From assembly GCF_963259705.1 (NCBI RefSeq), contig NC_081846.1, forward strand, positions 57,999,205-58,063,204: a DNA stretch of 64,000 nt, written 5' to 3'. Shown piece after piece: positions 45,709 to 55,614 of the stretch (its first letter is position 1; every line of letters starts with the position of its first letter). Origin of the DNA: Myotis daubentonii. Taxonomy: Eukaryota; Chordata; Mammalia; Chiroptera; Vespertilionidae. The notes under the pieces are model-generated. The model saw nothing but the letters and a program-made list of their open reading frames with translations. It was not told the DNA's origin and did not search any database. The position numbers and the translations under genes are program-made.

Positions 45709-46400
45709 ATAGGTTAACGCCGGAGATTGCTGCCTCGAACAACCACTTCAAAAAACAACTAAAGACGGAACGGACATCATCCAGAACCACAGGAAGACTG
45801 GCTGAATGGAAATTCTACAACTAGGCGGAAAGAGAATATCATACCCAGACTCAGAGGAGGCGCAGTGCTGAAGTGAAATACTGAGGTGCGGAGTGCGCGC
45901 GGAGCAGGCTGGCGGCAGAGGGCACGGTTGTTGTTTTCAATCGGGAGGGAGCTTCAGACTCTGAGCTCCAGATCCGGGTGAGTCTCTAGGGACCCAGACT
46001 CATATGGGAGAAGCGGGACTGTCTGGCTTCGGTTGGAAATCGAAGGCAGCTTTCTCTCCGAGGTTTGCAGCAGTTGCTGGGACTCTGTGAGGCAGAGCCC
46101 CTAGGGATGGAACTGAGAGCAGCCATAACTGCTCGCTCAGCCTGCCTTGTAGATCCACAGGGACCTGCCCCGCCCAAGCCCTGTGCAGAGCCATTTGCCA
46201 GATAGCCTCAGGCAAATGCTAGATTAGCACCGCCCTAGAGATCCAGCACAGAAACTCTCCCACTGCAGACACAGCGGACTCTCATAGCCAGTTAGCCTGG
46301 AGGTCAAATCACCCCCACTATTGCCGACAACAATCAAGGCTTAACTACAACAAGACTGCGCACAAAGACCACTAGGGAATGCACCAAGAAAGCATAAAAA

Positions 46401-47249
46401 ATGCAGAGACAAAGAAACAGGACAAAATTGTCCATGGAGGATATAGAGTTCAGAACCACACTTTTAAGGTCTCTCAAGAACTGTCTAGAAGCCGCCGATA
46501 AATGTAGTGAGATCCTCAAGAAATCTAATGAGACCCTCGATGTTGTGATAAAGAACCAACTAGAAATTAAGCATACACTGACTGAAATAAAGAATATTAT
46601 ACAGACACCCAACAGCAGACCAGAGGAGTGCAAGAATCAAGTCAAAGATTCGAAATGCGAAGAAGCAAAAAACACCCAACTGGAAAAGCAAAATGAAAAA
46701 AGAATCCGAAAATACGAAGATAGTGTAAGGAGCCTCTGGGACAGCTTCAAGTGTACCAACATCAGAATTATAGGGGTGCCAGAAGATGAGAGAGAGCAAG
46801 ATATTGAAAACCTATTTGAAGAAATAATGACAGAAAACTTCCCCCACCTGGTGAAAGAAATAGACTTACAGGTCCAGGAAGTGCAGAGAACCCCAAACAA
46901 AAGTAATCCAAAGAGGACCACACCAAGACACATCATAATTAAAATGCCAAGAGCAAAAGACAAAGAGAGAATCTTAAAAGCAGCAAGAGAAAGAAACTCA
47001 GTTACCTACAAGGGAATACCCATACGACTGTCAGCTGATTTCTCAACAGAAACTTTGCAGGCCAGAAGGGAGTGGCAAGAAATATTCAAAGTGATGAATA
47101 CCAAGAACCTACAACCAAGATTACTTTATCCATCAAAGCTATCATTCAGAACTGAAGGTCAGATAAAGAGCTTCACAGATAAGGAAAAGCTAAAGGAGTT
47201 CATCACCACCAAACCAGTATTATATGAAATGCTGAAAGGTATCCTTTAA
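46401..47249 (+). CDS. L1 ORF1p (RNA-binding protein of half-L1)
   Basis: Intact 282-codon frame ending in TAA. Residues 20-115 are charged and heptad-like, the trimerising coiled coil; residues about 118-205 form the RRM domain, with IRIIGVPEDE at 121-130 and TPRHIIIKM at 174-182; residues about 206-282 form the C-terminal domain with LQARREWQEIFKVM at 219-232. These are the conserved ORF1p blocks that bind L1 RNA and act as chaperone in the cytoplasmic RNP. The protein is shorter than human ORF1p (338 residues), mostly in the coiled coil. There is no ORF2 downstream. The first Met (MQRQRNRTK) is the only start upstream of the coiled coil. The open frame and clear target duplication indicate a recent copy. 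Confidence 0.93.
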   Translation: MQRQRNRTKLSMEDIEFRTTLLRSLKNCLEAADKCSEILKKSNETLDVVIKNQLEIKHTLTEIKNIIQTPNSRPEECKNQVKDSKCEEAKNTQLEKQNEKRIRKYEDSVRSLWDSFKCTNIRIIGVPEDEREQDIENLFEEIMTENFPHLVKEIDLQVQEVQRTPNKSNPKRTTPRHIIIKMPRAKDKERILKAARERNSVTYKGIPIRLSADFSTETLQARREWQEIFKVMNTKNLQPRLLYPSKLSFRTEGQIKSFTDKEKLKEFITTKPVLYEMLKGIL

Positions 47250-47599
47250 GAAGAGGAAGAAGAAGAAAAAGGTAAAGATACAAATTATGAACAACAAACA
47301 TGCATCTATCTACAAGTGAATCTAAGAATCAAGTGAATAAATAATCTGGTGATCATAATAGAATCAGGGACATAGAAAGGGAATGGACTGACTAATCTTG
47401 GGGGGGAAAGGGGTGTGGGAGATGGGGGAAGAGACTGGACAAAAATCGTGCACCTATGGATGAGGACAGTGGGTGGGGAGTGAGGGCGGAGGGTGGGGCG
47501 GGAACTGGGAGGAGGGGAGTTATGGGGGGAAAAAAGAGGAACAAATGTAATAATCTGAACAATAAAGATTTAATTAAAAAAAAAAAGAAGACGGACTTT

Positions 47600-49039
47600 A
47601 AAAAGGTCTAAGAGCAAATGTCTACTGTTCTCTTTGGTCAGCCCCCACCCATTGTTAAAGAAAATTTCTGCCCAATAGTCCACAGGGTAATATGCCTGGA
47701 GCTGGAGGGAAATACCTCTTTAAGAGACCACAAGGTAAAATGAGCAAATGATATTTTATGAACTATGCTGCTTGGTTGTATGTTCCTATTTGGTTTTGTT
47801 TCCTTTTTCATTATATCTGAGCTTTCAATGGAGTTTGTTTCAATGCTCCAACCCTGTGTCAACACCAGTTCTAGGAATTTAGAGAACAGTTGTGTTTTAC
47901 ATTTGAACGGGAATATTATAGGGTGAACATTCTCTTCTATGTGCTCCTCATGTCCCCACTCCCATGTGGTGGTGTCAGAATTAATTATTGAGAAGGTTAT
48001 CCATTCACTTCTTTCCCTCATGACAATATTCTCTCCATTGAAACCTCAGAAATTATCAGACTTGATGGATAAAGCCAGGCTCTGGTCGTCTTAGAGGAAT
48101 AGCTGTAGGATCTTTTGAGAAATTGAGTTTCTCTATAGCTTTCAGATTTCTTTCTAATCATATTGCTGTTATCTGAAAGTGATTTAAGAAGAAAAAGTTT
48201 TTCTTCAAAAAAGAAAGAAAAAACCTTAAAGGTACAATATATAATTAGTTGACACAATACATAAATAGTCAGCTATTGTAGTAGCCCGATAGAATTGTAT
48301 TCAGTCTGAAATATAATTTATCAACAAATAAAGCCATGATTTCATAACCTTTCTTCTTGGAATGGGAGGAATGGGTGAGAGACAAGGAGCACTTTGTGTA
48401 GGAGACAGGGAGCAAAAGGGTGGGAAATAAGAGAGACTAGAAGACGAGCTGGGGTCACTTTGCCTTTTTTTCCTGGAGCAAAGCATATTTACTTTCAGCC
48501 AAATGTGGGCCAGCGGGCCCTGCTCTGAGTCTGTTTGCTGTGTGTGGGAAGTGATAAGCTGTAAGCTAACTTGGTCTTGAGTGATGGATCAAGTACTGGG
48601 TGACTTTTCCTCCAACAAGAGGAAAGTTTCTTAGGAAGAATCTGAACCCAGGAGAAGTATCTGTGGTTTTTACCACTCTCAACACAGTAGATAAGTAGAT
48701 AGACAAGGAAATAATTTACCATATCTTCCAAGATGTTGTGGTTTGCTGTATAGTTAATAATTCTAATGTGGAGGTCATCTCAAAGAAAATGGGAGGTTTG
48801 ATAGGGCTGATTATGAACTTTTAAGAGCAGAGACACTTTAGGGAACCCTTATCATACGTACCTCACCTGTCAACAGGATAGTCAAAGCTATTGGGTCACA
48901 GACAATCCAGCAGGAAATAATTGAGTTTGGGTTTTATTGAGATCTTCCAGCATATGTCTTCACTCTCCAATTGGTACCTCTGGAGCTTCCGGCAGCAGTG
49001 CTTTCATCATTGTTCCCTTCAGTTTCTTGTCTTGTTATG
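47600..49039. other. Intergenic stretch, nothing firm
   Basis: No repeat or gene recognised. The minus-strand frame at 47638-48021 (127 codons) shows no domain or splice context. Confidence 0.45.
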
Positions 49040-49047
49040 TTCTAGAA

Positions 49048-49272
49048 CAGTGGTTCTCAACCTTCCTAATGCCGCGACACTTTAATACAGTTCCTCATGT
49101 TGTGGTGACCCCCAATTTCATTGTTACAAATTGAACATAATTAAAGCATAGTGATTAATCACAAAAACAATATGTAATTATATATATATGTTTTCTGATG
49201 GTCTTAGGCAACCCCTGTGAAAGGGTTGTTTGACCCCCAAAGGGGTCGCGACCCACAGGTTGAGAACCGCTG
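49048..49272 (-). mobile_element. SPIN-type hAT MITE, inverted
   Basis: 225 bp, the same family as 31125-31346 but opposite in orientation: CAGTGGTTCTCAACC at the left, GGTTGAGAACCGCTG at the right, 'gtcgcgacccacagg' next to the right end. The 8-bp flanks TTCTAGAA (49040-49047) and TCCTAGAA (49273-49280) differ at one base. Confidence 0.93.
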
Positions 49273-49343
49273 TCCTAGAAGAACCCCTGACTTCTGAGTT
49301 TAGAAACAGGTGGCTTGCTCCTAAGGGTAGAAAGTAAGACTTT

Positions 49344-49555
49344 TAAAAGATGTTTTTATTGATTTTACGGAGGAAGGGGAAGGGAGAGAGAGATGGAAAC
49401 ATCAATGAAGAGAAAGCGTCATTGATTGGCTGCCCTCTGCACACGCCCCACTGGGGATCCAGCCTGAAACTGGGGCATGTGTCCTGACTGGGAATCCAAC
49501 CGTGACCTCCTGGTTCATAGGTAAATGCTCAACTACTGAGCCACGCCAGTGAGCA
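49344..49555 (-). mobile_element. Ves-related SINE, antisense
   Basis: 'ggaaacatcaatgaagagaaagcgtcattgattggctgcc' and 'caactactgagccacgccagtgagc' are an antisense bat SINE. A 13-bp duplication aaagtaagacttt (49331-49343; one mismatch at 49556-49568) flanks it. Confidence 0.88.
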
Positions 49556-49569
49556 AAAGTAATACTTTC

Positions 49570-50689
49570 TGATAAACATTTTTCAGGGCTTTGTCATTTG
49601 CAGTCTTTTTTATTTTGTACATTTTATGTTTTATATTTTTCTTTTGAAAAATTTGGGGAACCAAGGCTGGGCCAGACAAATAAACAGGCAAATAGAAACA
49701 AACAATCATGTGGTCTCTTCCAGTAGGAAACAGGTCTCTCATGGCAACCAACATCCGTACATAAATTTCATTCATCATCATGACAGAAGAGGAAAACAGA
49801 GATCCTGTATTCTCCAAAGAATTTCATCAGCAATAGTAAATCCTTGTAAATTGTAATTATATTTAAGCATTCAACTTCTTTCTTTCTCACACAGTGATTA
49901 AAATTCTGCTCCTTATATTTGTTCTACTTTTTACAAAATTAAAAGGACTTTTATGTCATCTTTATCATATTTCATATTATCAAAGATTTTGTCATGGCAA
50001 AATATTATTATCCCCATTTTGTGATAATAATGGTATTAACATTATATTTGCACAATTATTTAAAAGCATTCCATTCACAAAATAAGCCTTGAGGATAATT
50101 TCCTCATTTTATAAATGAAGAACATAAAATGTGGTGAAGTTGTAGCTAAATCGGGCTTAGAGGAGGTCTGAAACCTCACTTTCTAATTGTAACTTTAGAA
50201 AAATTAATGAACTTGCTTAAATTCTGGAAACTGAATAGAATCCTGGGCTTCTGTATCCCAGCTTGTCATTCCTTTTTGACCACCCACACTTTGAACATTG
50301 ATCCCATTTGCAGACAATTACCTACCGTATAAATCCCTACCTCTCTCTATAAAAGCCTGGTGCTCAGCTCCCAGGCCTCCCTGGGAGATGCAGTGAAGGT
50401 GAAGAGAGTCAGAGCTAGTGTTCAGATGCGGCAGTTGGGAGGTTCTAGCAGAATCATCCACTGTCCAGCCAGACAGTTCCTTAACCAACACTGTTTGGTC
50501 ACTTTTAAGGTTTACTCTCTCCCTTATCATTCACTTTCTACCCAAACCACTGTCTCTGGTTTAGCAATATGAATACAAAGGGGGGTGAATCTTAAGTTAT
50601 AAGAATGCTGCTGTGTTGAGCTAACTTATTTATTCAACAAATTTAATGCTAGGAAAAGCAGAATTGGGGTCATGTGATCGAGGGTCTTA
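49570..50689. other. Intergenic stretch with a MIR trace
   Basis: About 50080-50200 resembles an antisense MIR ('aatttcctcattttataaatgaagaacataaaatg'). Otherwise unique; short overlapping frames have no support. Confidence 0.45.
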
Positions 50690-51600
50690 AATGTCATTTA
50701 TTCAACAAGTATTTATTGAGTGCCTATTATGTGCCAAGCTGATTTCAGATGCTGATGTTAGAACTGCCAGTGCTAGAACTGGCAATATGTCTTAGATAGT
50801 TTTCAGTGATAGGAGCATGTTTGTGCTATAAAAAAGATCCTTCTGGCTGAAGGGTTGGGTGGAAAGGTTGAAAGGAGTGCATCTCAAGAGAAGGAGACCA
50901 GTTATGCATCATTTGACATCCTATATAATAAAAGGCTAATATGCAAATTGACCAAACAGTGGAACGACCGGTCGCTATGATGCACACTGACCACCAGGGG
51001 GCAAATGCTCAACACAGGAGCTGTCCCCTGGTGGTCAGTACACTCCCACAGGGGGAGCGCCACTCAGCCAGAAGTCAGGGCTGGCAAGCACAGCGGTCAT
51101 GACGGAGCCTCTCCTACCTCCATGGCAACACTAAGGATGTCCGACTGACAGCTTAGGCCCGCTCCCCTCCAAGGGCTTCCTGACTGTGAGAGGGTGCAGA
51201 CTGGGGGCTGAGGGACCCTCCCGAGTGCACCAATCTCATCACTGGGCCTCTACTTTCAAATAGAAGAAGATGGTGATCTGAATAGAAGGATGGCAATAAA
51301 GTAGAAAGAAGTGAAAAAAAAATGAGCACTTTTTGTAAAAGTTGGAATCTATAGTAAATGCTACTTAATTGGATGGGAAAGATAAGGGAAAAAGAAGAGA
51401 TGAGGGTGGGGAAAAACAAGGCATCTGGCTTGAGTGGTGACAATTACTGAGATACGTGAGACAGGAGGAGAAGCAGGATTGCAGAGCAGGCTACATAGGT
51501 AGAGATGACAGTAGGACATATGAATCCAGAGTTCAGGAGCAAGGTCAGGGCTATAAACAAAGATTTAGGTGTCTTGAGCACATATCACAAAAATAAACGA
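50690..51600 (+). mobile_element. L2 LINE 3' region, split by a Helitron
   Basis: 50690-50919 starts with 'catttattcaacaagtatttattgagtgcctattatgtgcc', the L2 end signature. 51254-51600 continues with L2-like text ('gacatatgaatccagagttcaggagcaaggtcagggc'). Confidence 0.65.
50920..51253 (+). mobile_element. Helitron (HeliBat-type)
   Basis: The cleanest 5' end in the window: TCCTATATAATAAAAGGC after A, then 'taatatgcaaattgacc' and 'ggaacgaccggtcgctatg'. The 3' end reads CTAC at 51250-51253 in place of CTAG, followed by T, and the hairpin is degraded ('gtgcaccaatctcatcac'). Confidence 0.9.
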
Positions 51601-51654
51601 AAATCATGGTCATGGATGAGAACACCTGGGAATAATGTAGAGAAATGAGATAGT

Positions 51655-52025
51655 GTAGTAGTTCTCAAGGTGTGGTTCAGGGACCCTGTGGGTGCTCAAG
51701 ACCATTGCAGGGGTCAAAAAGGTGAAAAGCACTTCCATAAGTAATACTAAGATGCAATTTGTCTTTTCCACTCTCATTCTGGTACAAATGTCCAATGGAG
51801 TTTTTCAGAAGCTACATGAGGTGTCATTATGTGATCACTTTGAAGGCTAATGGATTGTGTGCTTGTATATTCCTGCATTTTACGGATTTTTCAATTTATA
51901 TTTCTAATAGGGTAAATGTTGATAGATATAACCCACCGGAACATAAACTCTTTGGGGTCCTCAGAATTTGTAAAGTATAAAAGGGGTGATGCTATCAGAA
52001 AATTTGAGAACCTGTGTGCTAGAGA
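51655..52025 (+). mobile_element. hAT-Charlie non-autonomous element
   Basis: Ends resemble 'agtagttctcaaggtgtggttcaggg' and 'aaaatttgagaacctgtgtgct'. The interior has 'gtaatactaagatgcaatttgtctttttc' style text and 'ggtaaatgttgatagatataaccc'. Old mammalian family, non-coding. Confidence 0.75.
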
Positions 52026-52444
52026 ATTTAGCACTGATTCTACAGACAAGGGTGATCATTAAAGATGTGTGGGCAGGAAGAACATAATCAGAGTCATGTT
52101 AGAAAATTGTTCTGATGGCAGTCTTGAGGATACATTTTGATAGGGATAACACAAAGTTGTGAAGGTGATTTGGTTAGTTGGAATTACACCTCAGGTATGA
52201 AGTTATTATGGACTTGGACTATGGAAATAAGAGTATGAATAACAATGGACAGCACAAAAGGAAAGTAAAACTGTCTTTATTATGAACTGAATATGGTTGC
52301 TGCTGAAGAGGTGAAAGGAGTAAAGATAACTGAAGTTGGACCTATGTGAGGGAAGAAAGGTCTTGCTTTTCCTACAATTTTAAGCCCAGAAAAAATGATT
52401 CCTAACATCTGATGAGGATTCATGAGATGAGCATTGTCCAACAG

Positions 52445-52735
52445 AAATATAATAAGAGCTACATATGTAATTCTAAATTTCCTTCTAGCTGAATTAAAAA
52501 TGTAAAAAGGTGAAATTTAATAATATATTTTGTTTAATCCAATATATCTAAATAGTATAATTTTAATATGTAATTAACATAAAAAAGAGTTGGTTTTTTT
52601 TAAGGGGGGGTTACTAAGTCTAAAATCCAATGCATATCTTACACTTACAGTGCATATCAATTCAGACTAGTCACATTTCAAGTGCTCTATAGCCACAAGT
52701 GGCTCGTTTTAGACACAGCAGCTTTAGACGACTCT
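52445..52735 (+). mobile_element. MER-type hAT element, copy 1
   Basis: 'gcattgtccaacagaaatataataagagctacatatgtaattc' to 'tcaagtgctctatagccacaagtggc' match an old hAT-Charlie family also present at 55258. Confidence 0.75.
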
Positions 52736-52739
52736 TTTG

Positions 52740-53635
52740 CTTGAGTCAATATGATCAGAACCCTAATGTCGATTTGTCTGTGGTTGAAAAAAAAAATCCT
52801 TTCTGAGTTACTTATCCAGAAAGGGATGGCTTTGTATTGAGTCATCTAACTCTCTTACCTCTTTGTGACCTCACTCTGGTACAACATAATTATAGGCACA
52901 TTCTAAGGGGATGACCCAATAGTGGTGGCTTGCTTACTTGGAACTGATTCTCTGACCTGCCTTTTACAGAGAGAGCCCCTATTGAATGCAGCTAATCAGC
53001 CCAGCACATTGACATTGGTTAGTGGAAGGGAAAACATAAAGTTTGAGTAATGTGAAAAGACCATATTAATGGTTTTAAAAGGATATGGCAATCAATGAAG
53101 GGGGCAGCCATTTTGGAAGGTAGGGAAAAAAGATAATTTAAGTACTAAAAAAAAACAACTAAGCTCTTGACAGTGGCTGATGAGCTAAGAAACTGCTTTG
53201 ATATTTCCCATTATTCATGTCCACAGAGCGATCATTATTTTCCCCTATGTGAGACCCGAGCTGTCCCATAATACAGGCACATTGAAGGCACATATGGTAG
53301 CATCTCAATAAAGGTCCCTGAACACGTGACTATGTTTATGAAAAAGAATTAACAAAAGAAGAAGGAAGAGAAGGAAAAGAAGAGGCCAAGATTTCCTAAT
53401 AAGCTGAGGGAGATGAATGTGTCATGCACTTCTTCAGGGAGACTGTAGTTTAGGGAAAAAAAAAAATGCAGTAACAGGATGAAAGATTAGACCTTGATTG
53501 TATATAGAAAATTATCATAGTATGCCTCCTCACCATATGCTCATTCCATGGTAAGTTTATATGCCAAAGTGAAATAAGAAAGTAAGATGCATGACATTTG
53601 GGTTTTTGGAAAGAATAATAATAAATAAATGAACA
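52740..53635. other. Intergenic stretch, nothing seen
   Basis: Unique DNA without recognisable features. Confidence 0.5.
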
Positions 53636-53639
53636 AACA

Positions 53640-53975
53640 AAATAGAAACAGACTCATAGATACAGAGAATAGATCAATGGTTGCCCAGAGGTGAGGAAGG
53701 TGAAGGGGCTAGGTGAAAAAGCTGAAGGAATTAAGAAGTACAAATTAGTAGCTGCAAAATGGTCACAAGAATGTAATGTACAGCTTAGAGAAAAGAGTCA
53801 ATAATATTTTAATGACTATGTATGGTCCCATGTGGGTACTGGAAATATTGGAAGGTTCCCTTTGTAACATATATGATTATCCAACCACTACTCTGTACAC
53901 TGAAATTAATGCAAAATTATATTGAATGTACTGTAACTGAAAAATAAAGTTAGAAATGAATAATAAAAGAAACCT
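53640..53975 (+). mobile_element. L1 3' UTR end
   Basis: 'gaaacagactcatagatacagagaatagatcaatggttgccc', 'gtcacaagaatgtaatgtacagcttag', 'gtacactgaaattaatgc' and 'gtaactgaaaaataaag' are the same L1 3' end as at 31960. Confidence 0.8.
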
Positions 53976-54490
53976 GCATGATAAAAAAAATTCCCAAACA
54001 ACCACATCCAAAGATTAGTCATTTTCAAAGTTCAATTATCACACACACTTATTTGCCTTATTGTTTTGGAATGCTATTCTGCAAATGTATCAGATCTTTT
54101 TAATCTCAGGTCCCTATTTTTGATTCCCTTGCTTATGTAAGAGTTACTCACCCAGAGTCTGTTTTGCTGATGGGTTATGAACTCCTCGATTATTTGTTGT
54201 TGAAGCTTTCTTTTGATTATGAGAACCTAGGTGTCATGATGTAGTGTTGCTATGGTAATGAATATGTACAAATAGAAGATTAAGGGTGGGGGGAGGTTAA
54301 ATCTTGTGACACATTAGCATGTAAATTTCTTTTCAGCGAAATAAAAAAGTCTCAAATGTACATTTTTCCATGTTATATATGCAAAATATGAAAGATGTTA
54401 TATCACATCTTGAACCATGCATTTGTATTGTTTACATTAAATAACAGAAGTTAGTCAATATACTCCAAAGAGTATTTTCTTAATAATATT
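53976..54490. other. Intergenic spacer
   Basis: No gene; AT-rich unique DNA. Confidence 0.5.
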
Positions 54491-54507
54491 TCATTTAAAA
54501 TATATTG

Positions 54508-54548
54508 TATAAGTACCGCGCGCTAACCGATTGCGCCACTGGAGCTCC
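54508..54548 (-). pseudogene. tRNA-Ile(UAU) 5'-half retrocopy (tailless)
   Basis: On the minus strand this 41-bp insert reads GGA, then 38 bases that start GCTCCAGTGGCGCAATCGG and end GCGGTACTTATA. This matches positions 1-37 of tRNA-Ile(UAU) as I know it, with D-loop, anticodon stem and the TAT anticodon, stopping one base after the anticodon. It is flanked by a perfect 17-bp direct repeat tcatttaaaatatattg (54491-54507 and 54549-54565). It has no A tail. Box A is present but box B is absent, so it cannot be a transcribed tRNA gene. Confidence 0.85.
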
Positions 54549-54584
54549 TCATTTAAAATATATTGGATTAAGATTGAGTTAATT

Positions 54585-54805
54585 GCCCTAACCAGTTTGG
54601 CTCAGTGGATAGAGCGTCGGCCTGCGGACTGAAGGGCCCCAGGTTCGATTCCGGTCAGGGGCATGTACCTTGGTTGCGGGCACATCCCCAGTAGGAGGTG
54701 TGCAGGAGGCAGCTGATCGATGTTTCTCTCTCATTGATGTTTCTAACTCTCTATTCCTCTCCCTTCCTCTCTGTAAAAAAATCAATAAAATATATATTTT
54801 TTAAA
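54585..54805 (+). mobile_element. Ves SINE, young
   Basis: Head 'gccctaaccagtttggctcagtggatagagcg' with boxes A and B (ggttcgattcc), 'gcaggaggcagctgatcgatg', CT-rich part and A-rich tail. A perfect 15-bp duplication aagattgagttaatt lies at 54570-54584 and 54806-54820. Confidence 0.96.
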
Positions 54806-54824
54806 AAGATTGAGTTAATTTCCA

Positions 54825-55255
54825 TGTACGTATGTGTCTATGTATAAATAAGTTATACTTTTAAGTAAAAAATGGGACATGTTGTAAAGATGAAGATCTT
54901 TTCTTGGTTGCCATAAAGGTGGCCTTAAGGACTGAAGAATATAGAAATATTTATAATTGCCCGAGAATGTCCTTTATTTTCCAAGCTTCGGTATTATTGA
55001 TATTGGAAGAAGAACATGCACAAGAGGACAGAGGGAAATGGTTGTTGAAGACCTAGATTAAAATACTCCTACAAATTAAGAACTTGGATTTTTGACATAT
55101 TAACCTTTTGTTGTTGTGTCACAGAATTTTGCACCCAGAATTCATGATTCTTTCATTGGCTGGCCATATACCGACTGTCAAGGCACTTAACAATTCTTTT
55201 GGTGTTTTATACTGTGCTTAAGACAAAGATCTTTGCTACCTGATGAGGATTCATT
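54825..55255. other. Intergenic spacer
   Basis: No feature seen. Confidence 0.5.
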
Positions 55256-55257
55256 AG

Positions 55258-55610
55258 ACCAGCACTGCCCAATTGAGATATTATATAAACCACATATGTA
55301 ATTTAAATTTTTCTAATAGCCACATTAAAAAATAAAAATAAATAGGTGAAACTCATTTAATAATATACATTATTTAACCCAATATGTCCAAAATATTTTT
55401 ATTCAACAAGTAAAATATATAAATTATTAATGATATATTTTACATTCTAATTTTGTATTATGTTTTTAAATTCCAGCATGTATTTCATACTTACAGCACA
55501 TGTCAGTTTGAACTAACATGTTTCCAGTGCTCACTATCCACATGTGGCTACTGAAGACCACACCCTGTGGCTAGCAGATTACCATAGGCACAATGCACTG
55601 TTAGACTAAG
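55258..55610 (+). mobile_element. MER-type hAT element, copy 2
   Basis: 'accagcactgcccaattgagatattatataaaccacatatgtaattt' through 'catgtttccagtgctcactatccacatgtggc' match copy 1 (52445) over most of its length in the same orientation. Confidence 0.75.
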
Positions 55611-55614
55611 AGGA

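Larger units (their letters stand above)
45686..47585 (+). mobile_element. Half-L1 (HAL1-like) retrotransposon, full length
   Basis: A 1.9-kb unit flanked by a 14-bp target duplication agaagacggacttt (45672-45685 and 47586-47599). It has an L1-type 5' UTR of about 715 bp that opens near a YY1 motif, an intact ORF1, only 336 bp after the ORF1 stop, an AATAAA (about 47560) and an A tail. There is no ORF2 at all and no sign of an internal deletion scar. ORF1-only elements of this structure are known as HAL1 or half-L1s; they depend on ORF2 enzyme in trans. Confidence 0.9.

Noticed and set aside
47638..48021. 127-codon minus-strand frame
   Set aside because: No domain, no codon bias, no splice sites.
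54511..54546. A functional tRNA-Ile gene on the minus strand
   Set aside because: Only the 5' half exists; box B and the T arm are absent.
54600..54670. A tRNA gene
   Set aside because: Boxes A and B are present, but no cloverleaf forms past the head, and the SINE body and target duplication show a Ves element.
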